Part shown: piece after piece, positions 25,378 through 32,999 of the stretch
How the letters are laid out: each line of letters starts with the position of its first letter
Position numbering within the stretch: the first letter of the stretch is position 1
From: Beijerinckia sp. L45
GTDB taxonomy: Bacteria > Pseudomonadota > Alphaproteobacteria > Rhizobiales > Beijerinckiaceae
Assembly (NCBI RefSeq): GCF_009765775.1
Contig: NZ_LMUU01000036.1
Coordinates: 1-43,812, forward strand
DNA length: 43,812 nt
Direction: 5' to 3'
Notes under the pieces: generated by a model
The model's database searches: none
Told to the model about the DNA's origin: nothing
Seen by the model: the letters and a program-made list of their open reading frames with translations, nothing else
Position numbers and translations under genes: made by a program

Positions 25378-25453
25378 TGGCTCCCTGAGCAGGACTCGAA
25401 CCTGCGACAAGTCGATTAACAGTCGACTGCTCTACCAGCTGAGCTATCAGGGA
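25378..25453 (-). tRNA. tRNA-Asn (GTT)
   Basis: A 76-base cloverleaf including an encoded CCA. The acceptor TCCCTGA (5' end at 25453) pairs with TCAGGGA, the anticodon stem GTCGA/TCGAC encloses CTGTTAA with anticodon GTT, and the T-arm GCAGGTTCGAGTCCTGC is standard. Confidence 0.96.
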
Positions 25454-25634
25454 ATGCACGTTGGCGTGGGGGCCGTATAGCAAGCTTGTTCGCGAATGCA
25501 AAGCCGCGATTTCACTTGGCGCTGTTTCCCCGCTCATAACCCTGCCGACCCCACAAAATGCCACGACGCTGTTGCGGTATGATGACGACCTTTGCTATAG
25601 GCGAGCGGTGCTGGGCCGCCGCCGGCACATATGA

Positions 25635-25708
25635 GGCCTCGTGGCGGAGTGGTTACGCAGAGGACTGCAAATCCTTGCACCCCGGTTCGATTCCGGGCGA
25701 GGCCTCCA
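25635..25708 (+). tRNA. tRNA-Cys (GCA)
   Basis: A 74-base cloverleaf with encoded CCA. The acceptor GGCCTCG pairs with CGAGGCC, the anticodon loop CTGCAAA holds anticodon GCA, and the T-arm CCCGGTTCGATTCCGGG is standard. It is divergent from tRNA-Asn. Confidence 0.96.
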
Positions 25709-25774
25709 TCGGTTCCTTCGACATTTGATTCTGTTAGAAAAAACGGCTGAATTGCCCACGGTTGGCAGCGTTTT

Positions 25775-26926
25775 TCAGCGGATGATGAACATCTCTTCCA
25801 CGTAACCTTTGCGCAACCAATAGGGATGGCGATGAACGGTTGGCGGCAGAAGCGATGCGACCGTAAAGGGGTTGGCTTCGTGGTTGATCGATAGCAAGAG
25901 CGGCGACACCCTCCGAATATATTCGACGTAGGTTTTGGCCTGCTCGACGGCCATTTCGCTCAGCGAGTCGGCATTTAGGACCATATCGTACGGACCCTCT
26001 GGCAAGCTATCTGTCGCGAACAATTGTACCTTTTGCCCGGCATCCGCCTCTCCAGCCAGTCGCACATTGCCTTCCCCGATTGCCGCTCCGAGAAACAGCG
26101 CCTGACACACCATCGTCAGCGGGATGTCGACGATGGAATATGATGTAGCGCCAAGGGCGAGCGCGTAGAACGCGGTCCGGCCTACGCCGGCGCCGATTTC
26201 GAGCACGGTGCTGCCCCCAAGCGCTCGAACCCGATGGGCTTGGTACAGCGCCTGAATTGTTCTTTGATCGAGTAGACCCCGCTTCGTCGAAATGCCGCAC
26301 GTGCCGCGGAAGGGGGCGGCGAATTTTGCATCGGCCGACAAGCCGATCGCTTTGCAGATCCGGTCAACTTCATGGTCAACGTTGGCGGCGCGCGGCGGCG
26401 TCTCGTTTTTTAGAAAATCGCTGGTGTCGGGATTGAAGGTCCTGCGGCATCCCAGCGCCTCGGAAAGCCTGACAAGCTTATCAAAGTCGTTTGCTTGGCC
26501 GAATTGCATCATGTCCGACGTGAAGGACTCGTCCAGGCCAAAAAGAAGGTAGGTCGACCCGGGATCCTGAAGCAGGACTTCAGCACGGTCGTCGTCCGCC
26601 AGAAGCGCTTCGTGGAGGGGGCGGCGCAAGTTATCGATCCACGACCACATCGATTGCTCGCTGATGACCGTCTTCTCATAGTTGCGGCGATATGAGCGCT
26701 TGATCCTCTCTATGAAGTCGCGCGGCGGCTTATAGCTCTCCGCTACTTTGATTTGCTCGACTTCAAAATTCGGGTCGTAAAAGCAAACGTCTTTTATCCT
26801 TTGGCAGCTCTTCGCCAGCTGCTCTGATGCCGGATCGTTCTTCTTTGCGCTTTGCTGAATGCTGAGAAAAAATCTGACAACATTTCGTCTACTTTCAATC
26901 ACGCCGTCACGCGCAGTGCCGTCCAA
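25775..26926 (-). CDS. Putative sugar O-methyltransferase (NanM-type), AT-richer than surroundings
   Basis: Up to 383 residues. The start is unclear: TTG 26926 is the longest and GTG 26902 is possible, neither with a good ribosome site. The C-terminal half has a SAM-binding Rossmann motif VLEIGAGVGRTAFYALALG followed by YSIVDIPLTMVCQALFLG and a late PYDMVLNADSLSEM. This pattern and the N-terminal layout fit the putative sugar O-methyltransferase family seen in polysaccharide clusters. Base composition and codon choice (many AAA, TTT, GAT) are visibly less GC-rich than in neighbours. It lies just beyond tRNA-Cys with no sugar-biosynthesis partner nearby, so acquisition as a stray cargo gene is a fair inference. 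Confidence 0.72.
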   Translation of the reverse strand: MDGTARDGVIESRRNVVRFFLSIQQSAKKNDPASEQLAKSCQRIKDVCFYDPNFEVEQIKVAESYKPPRDFIERIKRSYRRNYEKTVISEQSMWSWIDNLRRPLHEALLADDDRAEVLLQDPGSTYLLFGLDESFTSDMMQFGQANDFDKLVRLSEALGCRRTFNPDTSDFLKNETPPRAANVDHEVDRICKAIGLSADAKFAAPFRGTCGISTKRGLLDQRTIQALYQAHRVRALGGSTVLEIGAGVGRTAFYALALGATSYSIVDIPLTMVCQALFLGAAIGEGNVRLAGEADAGQKVQLFATDSLPEGPYDMVLNADSLSEMAVEQAKTYVEYIRRVSPLLLSINHEANPFTVASLLPPTVHRHPYWLRKGYVEEMFIIR

Positions 26927-27372
26927 ATCGCGACTTTAAACAAGCTGTAACCTAGCAGCTTTTAATAAGCTCTAGCCTAGCCGAAAGACGCGGCACCGTG
27001 CGACAACCAAAATGCGACCGCGATTGTTGCGCGGCTAGCCGGTGACGCATCCGGTTTGATGCCCGTTTTGAAGCGCCGGCGACCGTCGTCGTCACGCCGC
27101 GCCGAATCGATCACGAAGATCCGAGAGCCGCCGGGACGAAGGAAGGCCAAGCTCTGCCTTTGCTTGACTGGGGCGGCCAAAATGGGGGTATTGCCCAAAG
27201 GCTCCGAGGGGACCGGAAGAGAAGCCCCCCGCCCTTCCGCTAAGCCTCTCATTGAGCTTAGCGATTAAGCTCCAGGCAAGGTCTGCAGTTCGGCGATCTT
27301 ACAGAATCGGGTAAGCTCACGACCGACATAGGCGCTCGCCTCGCTCTCCATACACCGTTAGGATCAGTGTCC
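26927..27372. other. Gene-poor region between the methyltransferase and a small membrane protein gene
   Basis: About 445 bases. Frames on both strands (27000-27270) look like chance ORFs: Arg/Ser-rich, no motif. The methyltransferase side is AT-rich and carries a direct repeat. A hairpin GAGCTTA (27254-27260) with TAAGCTC (27266-27272) and a 5-base loop is present. No clear function could be assigned to it. Confidence 0.4.
26942..26981. repeat. 15-bp imperfect direct repeat upstream of the methyltransferase
   Basis: AAGCTGTAACCTAGC (26942-26956) and AAGCTCTAGCCTAGC (26967-26981) match at 13 of 15 positions with starts 25 bases apart. They lie 16-55 bases upstream of the possible TTG start, so they could be regulator sites or a relic of a recombination event. 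Confidence 0.4.
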
Positions 27373-27588
27373 ATGGCCTTCAGATCAAGACAACGCCCAC
27401 GGTCCCGCGGCTGGTTCTTCCGCACGAAGCAGCCGCATCATTTTACCTTTTTGATCGCTCTCGCCCTTGCGCTGCTCGGCATCGTCGGCACCCGCATTCA
27501 CATCGACTACGTCTCGACAAACGCATTTTGGGTGGTTGTCGCGGCCTACGTCGTCCTTGCCCTGGGAACGGTGATCGACGGACTGTAA
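27373..27588 (+). CDS. Small two-helix membrane protein
   Basis: 71 residues from ATG 27373 (AGGA 9 bases upstream); a GTG at 27367 is in frame. The N-terminus is strongly basic (RSRQRPRSRGWFFRTK). Two hydrophobic helices follow at about 25-40 (FLIALALALLGIVGT) and 49-68 (NAFWVVVAAYVVLALGTVI). The charge pattern suggests the N-terminus stays in the cytosol. No family recognised. It is convergent with the receiver gene (13 bp). Confidence 0.7.
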   Translation: MAFRSRQRPRSRGWFFRTKQPHHFTFLIALALALLGIVGTRIHIDYVSTNAFWVVVAAYVVLALGTVIDGL

Positions 27589-27601
27589 GGCCGCCGCGCC
27601 G

Positions 27602-27985
27602 TCAGCGTCCGAGAACCTGTTCGATCTTCGCTTTCAGGTCGTGCAGCTTGAACGGCTTGACGATAAAGCCTTCAGCGCCGTCGACCCGCGCCGTGGCCTG
27701 ATGGCCCCAGCTGCGTTCCGACGTCGCGAAGATGAAGCGGTTAAAACCTGGTTTCTGCAGGCGTTTGACCTGCTGCAACAGCTCGATGCCGGTCATCGGC
27801 TCCATGTTCCAGTCCGAGATGATCAACGTGTAACTGCGGCCGAGAATCATCGCCAAGGCGGACTTCCCGTCAGCGGCCTCGTCGATGTTGGTGAAACCAA
27901 GCTGGGTCAACATCGTCGTGAGAATGGTTCGCATCGTCGCCGAGTCGTCCACGACGAGAATGTTTACCGCGTGCGGTGATCGCAT
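27602..27985 (-). CDS. CheY-like single-domain response regulator
   Basis: 127 residues, a receiver domain only. The acidic pair is Asp13-Asp14 (ILVVDDSATMRT), the phospho-acceptor Asp58 (LIISDWNMEPMTG), the switch Thr88 (FATSE) and the Lys110 (FIVKPF). The DWNMP-type motif is like that of chemotaxis CheY (here DWNMEP). It could relay phosphate to a motor or to another kinase. No chemotaxis genes are nearby, so this is an orphan. Confidence 0.9.
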   Translation of the reverse strand: MRSPHAVNILVVDDSATMRTILTTMLTQLGFTNIDEAADGKSALAMILGRSYTLIISDWNMEPMTGIELLQQVKRLQKPGFNRFIFATSERSWGHQATARVDGAEGFIVKPFKLHDLKAKIEQVLGR

Positions 27986-28082
27986 ATATGTCTACCGGTG
28001 TTCGTGTTTCAGCAAGGACTACCGGTCGCAGCGCAATGAAACCAGAGAGTTATCCAGGCCTACACTAGCGTGAGAACGCGGT

Positions 28083-28238
28083 TTATTTGCGCCTGATCTG
28101 CATTCCGCTACGATCCGATTGTGGCATCTGCATCATTTCGGCGATCGGCCCTGCATATACCACCTGAAAGGCGAAGGACATCGCCCGCAAGCGCGCGTCG
28201 CATGCGCAACCGCACCGACCGACTGGCGCCTCGGCCAT
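28083..28238 (-). CDS. Possible 51-residue small protein
   Basis: An ATG at 28238 is preceded by a perfect GGAGGT nine bases upstream. The frame encodes 51 residues with a Cys-rich start (GRCGCACDAR), a hydrophobic patch (MSFAFQVVYAGPIAEMM) and a basic end (MQIRRK). It fills part of a 324-base gap between the receiver and protease genes (27986-28309), where nothing else was seen. There is no family match I know of. Evidence is the ribosome site and an unbroken frame only. Confidence 0.28.
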   Translation of the reverse strand: MAEAPVGRCGCACDARLRAMSFAFQVVYAGPIAEMMQMPQSDRSGMQIRRK

Positions 28239-28309
28239 CGAGCGCTTACCTCCAAGCAGGATCATGGGCTCTCATTGAGTCCACAGGTTGCACTCAGGAA
28301 CCGTAACGC

Positions 28310-29581
28310 ATGCCCTTGCTCGTCACATTCTTCGTCGCCGCGGCTGCCGCGTGGACGGTTTTTTCGCTCTACCTTTCGACGCGCCAGATCGCCCATGTGC
28401 GTCGCCATGCGGACGCGGTGCCGACCGACTTTGCGGTCGACGTCAGCCTCGCCGATCACCGCAAGGCCGCGGACTACACCGTTGCGCGCGAGACGCTCTC
28501 GCGGATCGAGACCGTCGTGGACTTCGTCCTGTCCCTGGCTTGGGTGCTCGGAGGCATCAGTCTCCTGTACGGAGCGCTCGCGTCCGTTCTTGCGCCGTCG
28601 CTCTGGCGCAGTGTCGCCTTTCTCATCGGGACAGGCGTTGTCGGCACGCTGATCGGATTGCCTTTCTCCCTCTACAAGGCTTTCGTGCTGGAGGAGCGGT
28701 TTGGCTTCAACCGGACGACGCCGCAGCAATTCCTTGCCGATCGCCTCAAAGGCTGGGCGATCTCGCTGGTCGTTTCGATCCCGCTGCTCCTCGCCGTTTT
28801 GTGGGTGATGCGCGATCTCGCCGGCTTTTGGTGGCTATGGGCGTGGTTCGGAGTCCTGGTCCTTATGGTGGCCGCGCCGACGGTCTACGTCCGCGTCATC
28901 GCGCCCCGTTTCAACCGCTTCACGCCGCTCGCCGACGTCCCGCTCCGGAGCCGGATCGAGGCCCTGCTGGCGCGCTCCGGGTTTCGCTCGTCAGGGCTTT
29001 TCACGATGGATGCATCCAAGCGTTCCTCGCACGGCAATGCCTTCTTCATCGGCTTCGGCAAGGCCAAGCGCATCGTCCTGTTCGATACGCTGCTGGAGCG
29101 CAGCCAGCCCGAGGAGATAGAGGCTGTCGTCGCGCACGAACTCGGCCACTTCAAGCATCGGCACGTGATCTTTGGGCTGGTCCGCGGGGCGCTGATGGCG
29201 TTCGTCGCGCTCGCCGGGTTCGGCTGGCTGTGCAAACAGCCTTGGCTGCTGCCGTCCTTCGGCGTGCCTTATCAAGACGACGCGCTGGGGCTGTTCGTCT
29301 GCATGATGCTGTTCTCGACGATCGGGCCGCTGATGGCGCCGCTGAGCAACTGGCTGTCGCGGCGCAACGAGTTCCAGGCCGACGACTATGCCCGCCGCAG
29401 CGTTGGCGCAGCACCGATGGTGAGTGCGCTGACGCGGCTCGCTCGTGACAATGCCTCCACCCTGACCCCGGACCCGGTTTATGCCTTGGTGCATTACTCC
29501 CACCCGCCGGTGCCCTTACGGATCCGCCACCTTCGCGAGAGCGAGGAAAACGCGCCCTGGCTGGCGCCGGCGGCCGCTTAA
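28310..29581 (+). CDS. M48-family membrane metalloprotease (Ste24-like)
   Basis: 423 residues. Several hydrophobic helices in the first 200 residues (for example VTFFVAAAAAWTVFSLYLST) are followed by the zinc-protease motif AHELGHFKHRH with His276, Glu277 and His280. A distal Glu in SRRNEFQADDYARR, the usual third-ligand segment (NEFQAD), completes the site. The N-terminal segment KADYTVAR with YKAFVLEERFGFN is characteristic of Ste24/CAAX protease-1 proteins. It probably degrades or trims membrane proteins. Its TAA overlaps the stop of the convergent DUF2161 gene (TTAA). Confidence 0.92.
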   Translation: MPLLVTFFVAAAAAWTVFSLYLSTRQIAHVRRHADAVPTDFAVDVSLADHRKAADYTVARETLSRIETVVDFVLSLAWVLGGISLLYGALASVLAPSLWRSVAFLIGTGVVGTLIGLPFSLYKAFVLEERFGFNRTTPQQFLADRLKGWAISLVVSIPLLLAVLWVMRDLAGFWWLWAWFGVLVLMVAAPTVYVRVIAPRFNRFTPLADVPLRSRIEALLARSGFRSSGLFTMDASKRSSHGNAFFIGFGKAKRIVLFDTLLERSQPEEIEAVVAHELGHFKHRHVIFGLVRGALMAFVALAGFGWLCKQPWLLPSFGVPYQDDALGLFVCMMLFSTIGPLMAPLSNWLSRRNEFQADDYARRSVGAAPMVSALTRLARDNASTLTPDPVYALVHYSHPPVPLRIRHLRESEENAPWLAPAAA

Positions 29582-30243
29582 GACGCGGTCTCGGCATCGC
29601 GCGGCCATCGCTTGATGGCGGCATGGCCGCTCGCGGTCAGCGCATAGATGCCGCGGTCGGTGGGTTCGAACCAGCCGTAGACGTTGCGCAGCAGGATTTT
29701 GGGCGCGTCGGGGGCCGCGGCTTTGAGATCACGCGGGCGAAGCGGCCCTGTCGCAAGAGCGAAGGCGCAGATCAGCGCCTGTTGCCGATAGGCCGTCATG
29801 ATCGGCGCGCGCGATCCGCCACCCAGGGCGGGGTCGCCTTTGCGACGCCGATGTTCATTGAGGAGCCGCGCGCGCCGCTTGGGATTTTTCCGCGGCGTCG
29901 GAGCGTCAGGACTGACCAGGATCGCCACGGCGCCGGCATCCGAGACGCCGAGCATGCCGAACCCGAGACGCCGGCACAAATTGCGGAAGCGGGCGTCACT
30001 TTCCCGGCCTTTGCCGCGTGCCGAAAGCCGCGCCGCCAGCCAGACTTCGTCGCAGGCCGTCGCCCGATCGACCGCCTGGAGCACGAGTTCGAGATTAAAG
30101 CTGAGCTTCAGCTCGCCAATGACGACGATCGGCGGATCATCTCCCTTCAGCGCCAGAAGATCGCATCCGCCGATCTCCCCCTTGACCGTGAAACCGCGCC
30201 CTTCGAGGAACGCCTTGACCGGCGCGTAGAGGGACGTCTCCAT
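29578..30243 (-). CDS. DUF2161 PD-(D/E)XK nuclease-like protein
   Basis: 221 residues. The N-terminal half shows a restriction-endonuclease-like core: an acidic CDLLAL strand (the D), then VVIGELKLSFNLEL (the E-x-K, residues 43-45), then LQAVDRATACDEVWLA. The C-terminal half is a helical Arg/Lys-rich domain with a winged-helix-like YALTASGHAAIKRW ending. This layout fits the DUF2161 putative phosphodiesterase family. Cellular role and substrate DNA are unknown. No restriction or defence partner is adjacent, and the convergent stop overlap means no operon with the protease. Confidence 0.75.
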   Translation of the reverse strand: METSLYAPVKAFLEGRGFTVKGEIGGCDLLALKGDDPPIVVIGELKLSFNLELVLQAVDRATACDEVWLAARLSARGKGRESDARFRNLCRRLGFGMLGVSDAGAVAILVSPDAPTPRKNPKRRARLLNEHRRRKGDPALGGGSRAPIMTAYRQQALICAFALATGPLRPRDLKAAAPDAPKILLRNVYGWFEPTDRGIYALTASGHAAIKRWPRDAETAS

Positions 30244-30643
30244 AGTATCATTCCATTGAGCGACGCCGCATCACGCGCCATAAAGCCTTCCGCTTGCCTT
30301 GGCATGCGGGATATAGACCCGCAAATAGCATCTTTTGTTTAAGCCAAGGCCGCGTTGCGGCATCAAAAACAATAGAGTTGGATCAAAAAGTTTTATCCCC
30401 AGAAATAGTGTGGCCGTGATTTGCGCGATAAACAGTGGAAAACAGATTGCCCAGCCCGCTGCCCCCCGGACGAAAGGCAGATGGATGTTTGACAACAACC
30501 ATGAAATTCACGATTGATATTCATTGCGTAGGCGAAGATTAAGCCGTACATAGTTTTTAATCAAACGTTTGCGCCTGGCTCCGGAGCGTCGTTTGACGCC
30601 GCATGATCAACATGCCGGTGAATGTCAGGTTGGGGGGAATTCC
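30244..30643. other. AT-rich gap upstream of a MarR gene
   Basis: About 400 bases, much AT-richer than the rest of the window (30340-30570). Short hydrophobic frames on the minus strand (30271-30498) read FPLFIAQITATLFLGIKLF, but no ribosome site or motif supports them. The most structured element is the CAAACGTTTG palindrome at 30562. Confidence 0.35.
30562..30571. promoter_or_regulatory. Palindrome CAAACGTTTG upstream of the MarR gene
   Basis: A perfect 10-bp palindrome 73 bases before the MarR start, next to an AT-rich TAGTTTTTAATC stretch that is promoter-like. MarR regulators commonly bind such dyads in their own promoter. Binding is inferred only. Confidence 0.4.
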
Positions 30644-31141
30644 ATGGTCGCTCGAACACGCAAGCAAATCGAACCTGTCGAGTCCGTCGCGGAGCCGGCG
30701 GAAAGCAACGCCGACGTCAAGCTCGGCTTTCTCGGCGACTTCATCGGCTTCCATCTCCGGCTTGCCCAAGATGCGTCTTATCGCACATTTGCGCGCTATG
30801 CCGACAAGGATCTGATGAAGCCGGGCCGTTTTCCGGCACTGGCCATCATCCACCTCAATCCCGGCATTTCGCAGAGCGCGCTAGGCCGCGCGATCGCCCG
30901 CGACAAGTCCACCGTCAGTCCGCTGATCAAGGACCTGCAGAAAAGCGGTTACATCGCCCGCAAAGCGTCCGTGCTCGATCGTCGTAGCGTGACCCTGACG
31001 CTGACCAAGAAGGGCGAGCGGACCCTGGAAAAGCTGATGGTTCGCGCCAACGAGCACGAACAGGAGCTCGATCGCATCGCTGGCACTTCCAAAGGTCGTC
31101 TCATTGCGCTGCTCGATAAAATCACGGTCGGGATCGCCTGA
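30644..31141 (+). CDS. MarR-family transcriptional regulator
   Basis: 165 residues from ATG 30644 with GGGGGG seven bases upstream. A Glu-rich N-terminal tail precedes the domain. The helix-turn-helix PGISQSALGRAIARDKSTVSPLIKDLQKSGYIAR (about 87-120) is followed by the DRRSVTLTLTKKGE wing. The N-terminal helix FLGDFIGFHLRLAQDASYRTFARYA resembles MarR members that regulate aromatic-acid degradation in Hyphomicrobiales, but no catabolic genes are nearby. It probably regulates itself and something distant. Confidence 0.86.
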   Translation: MVARTRKQIEPVESVAEPAESNADVKLGFLGDFIGFHLRLAQDASYRTFARYADKDLMKPGRFPALAIIHLNPGISQSALGRAIARDKSTVSPLIKDLQKSGYIARKASVLDRRSVTLTLTKKGERTLEKLMVRANEHEQELDRIAGTSKGRLIALLDKITVGIA

Positions 31142-31180
31142 CGCGCTCGAAAAAAGCTGCGGCGGTATTTCCTTCTAAGC

Positions 31181-31207
31181 CCCATGTGGACGAGCCATCC
31201 ACATGGG
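31181..31207. terminator. Hairpin between convergent marR and znuA
   Basis: CCCATGTGGA (31181-31190) pairs perfectly with TCCACATGGG (31198-31207) through a 7-base loop. It sits between the two convergent stops (31141 and 31228). There is no U-run. A bidirectional transcript-end hairpin is likely. Confidence 0.55.
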
Positions 31208-31227
31208 CGCGATGTTATGCTGTGCGT

Positions 31228-32121
31228 TTACGACTGATCGCGCATGGCCTTGGTGATCAGTCCGACGTTATTGCGGAACATGTCGGCATAGGTTGCCGCC
31301 GGGCCGTCGGGCTTCGATAGCGATTCGACATAGAGCTCGCCGCCCGGCTTGGCTCCGGTGGCGCGAGCGATCTGCTCGATGAGCCTGGGGTCATTCGAAT
31401 TCTCAAAGAAGTAGGTTTTGATCCCCTCCTTCGTGATCTGTGTAATCAACGCCGCGACCGTCGCCGCCGACGGTTCCTGCTCCGTCGAAATGCGAAGCGG
31501 GGCCAGGATCTCAACATCATAGGCCTTGGCGAAATAGCCGAGCGCATCATGCGTCGTGAGGATCTTCCGTCGCTGCTGCGGGACGGCCGCGAGACTGCTG
31601 CGCGCGTCCGCGTCGAGCGCGGCAAGCTTGGCCTCATAAGCTACGGCGTTTTTCTCGAAGACGTCCTTGTCCTCGGGGTCGGCTGCCGCGAGGGCCTTGG
31701 CGATATCGCGAACATAGATCACGCCGTTGGCAGCACTGTTCCAGGCGTGGGGATCGATGACCGTCTTTCCGTCATCTTCCATCTTCAGCGGCGCGACGCC
31801 CTGCGACGCGACGACAGGCGTGCCTTTGTAACCCGATGCCGCAATCAGCCGATCCATCCAGCCTTCGAGGCCGAGGCCGTTGACGAAGACCACGTCGGCC
31901 GCTTTCAACGCGCGGGCATCGTCCGGGGTCGGCTCATAAGTATGCGGATCACCGTTCGGCCCGACCAGAGAGCGCACATCGACCTTGTCGCCGCCGACAT
32001 TGCGAACCATGTCGGCAAGGATCGTAAAGCTCGCAACCGCCTTTAGCGATTTGGCTTCGGCGGGCGCTGTCATGGCGGCGCAGCCCGCCACAGCGAGCGT
32101 CAGAGCAAACGTCATCTTCAT
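31228..32121 (-). CDS. znuA: Zinc ABC transporter substrate-binding protein
   Basis: 297 residues from ATG 32121, overlapping the permease stop as ATGA. The signal peptide ends near APAEAKS (about residue 22). The cluster A-I metal ligands are readable: His60 (GDPHTYEPT), His125 (IDPHAWNS), His191 (TTHDALGYF) and an Asp in FFENSNDPRL. The third His favours zinc over manganese (Mn proteins usually have Glu), yet the Asp and the STEQEPS segment are of the wider MntC/PsaA type. The long His-rich loop of enterobacterial ZnuA is absent. The Zur box upstream supports zinc. Third of three transporter genes. Confidence 0.85.
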   Translation of the reverse strand: MKMTFALTLAVAGCAAMTAPAEAKSLKAVASFTILADMVRNVGGDKVDVRSLVGPNGDPHTYEPTPDDARALKAADVVFVNGLGLEGWMDRLIAASGYKGTPVVASQGVAPLKMEDDGKTVIDPHAWNSAANGVIYVRDIAKALAAADPEDKDVFEKNAVAYEAKLAALDADARSSLAAVPQQRRKILTTHDALGYFAKAYDVEILAPLRISTEQEPSAATVAALITQITKEGIKTYFFENSNDPRLIEQIARATGAKPGGELYVESLSKPDGPAATYADMFRNNVGLITKAMRDQS

Positions 32122-32999
32122 GGGAGCATCCTCTTTGCAAAGTGGCGTCTGGGAAGGAGGCGACGAAAGGCGCCGGACGGCGCGGCCAGCAGCGACAGGA
32201 CGTAGAGGCCCCCCGCCACGAGAATAATGGTCGGCCCGGACGCCAGACCCTGGTGATAGCTGATGACGAGGCCGGCGTAGCCGGAGATGCAGGCGGTCGC
32301 GATCGAGACCGCAAAGAGTGCCGGCATGCCGCGGACCCAGAGCTGCGCCACCGCCGCCGGCAGCATCATCAGGCCGACCGCCATCAGCGTGCCCAACGCC
32401 TGAAAGCCGGCGACCAGGTTCAGCACGACAAGCAGAAGAAACAGCAGGTGGTAGAGATGGCCGCGGCCGGACACGGCGCGCAGAAAACCGGGGTCGAAGC
32501 ACTCGGCGATCAGCGGACGGTAGATCACCGCCAGCGTCAGAAGCGTGACCGACGTAATCGCGCCGACGAGGATCAGCGCGGCATTGTCGATGGCCAGGAT
32601 ACTGCCGAAAAGCACATGCAGAAGGTCGACGCTCGAACCGCGCAGCGAGACGATCAGCACGCCGAGCGCCAACGACGTGAGATAAAAACTGGCAAAACTT
32701 GCGTCTTCGCGAAGACTGGTCGAGCGGCTGACGAGCCCCGACAGCAGCGCGACCGCGAGGCCGGCGACGACGCCGCCGATCCCCATCGCCGGCAACGAGA
32801 GGCCGGAGACGAGAAACCCGACCGCCGCGCCTGGCAGCACGGCGTGGCTCATCGCGTCGCCGACGAGGCTCATCCGTCGCAGCATCAGGAGTATCCCGAT
32901 CGGCCCCGACCCCAGCGCCAGCGCGAAACACGCGATCAGCGCGCGGCGCATGAAGCCGAAGTCGGCGAACGGCGCGACGAGAAGCGCGTGGAGGCTCAT
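32118..32999 (-). CDS. znuB: Zinc ABC transporter permease
   Basis: 293 residues from ATG 32999, overlapping the znuC stop (ATGA). Eight to nine hydrophobic helices are readable. The family's RRMSLVGDAMSHAVLPG segment (about 41-57) marks the metal ABC-3 permeases, together with SLREDASFASFYLTSLALGVLIVS. It forms the membrane channel with ZnuC on the cytosolic side and ZnuA in the periplasm. Length is normal. Confidence 0.9.
   Translation of the reverse strand: MSLHALLVAPFADFGFMRRALIACFALALGSGPIGILLMLRRMSLVGDAMSHAVLPGAAVGFLVSGLSLPAMGIGGVVAGLAVALLSGLVSRSTSLREDASFASFYLTSLALGVLIVSLRGSSVDLLHVLFGSILAIDNAALILVGAITSVTLLTLAVIYRPLIAECFDPGFLRAVSGRGHLYHLLFLLLVVLNLVAGFQALGTLMAVGLMMLPAAVAQLWVRGMPALFAVSIATACISGYAGLVISYHQGLASGPTIILVAGGLYVLSLLAAPSGAFRRLLPRRHFAKRMLP

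Noticed and set aside
25378-26926. A tRNA-bounded genomic island
   Set aside because: No integrase, no direct repeat of a tRNA 3' end, and only one gene is compositionally odd. Kept as a finding about the gene, not as a mobile element.
26977-27268. Opposing short frames upstream of the small membrane protein
   Set aside because: Neither has a ribosome site or recognisable motif, and both are Arg/Ser-rich as expected by chance.
28288-29448. A 386-codon plus-strand frame
   Set aside because: Overlaps the M48 protease in another frame. The protease has HELGH and the ribosome site.
30271-30498. Hydrophobic 75-codon minus-strand frame in the AT-rich gap
   Set aside because: Hydrophobicity is expected from AT-rich T-rich codons. 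No ribosome site and no motif, so left out as a gene.
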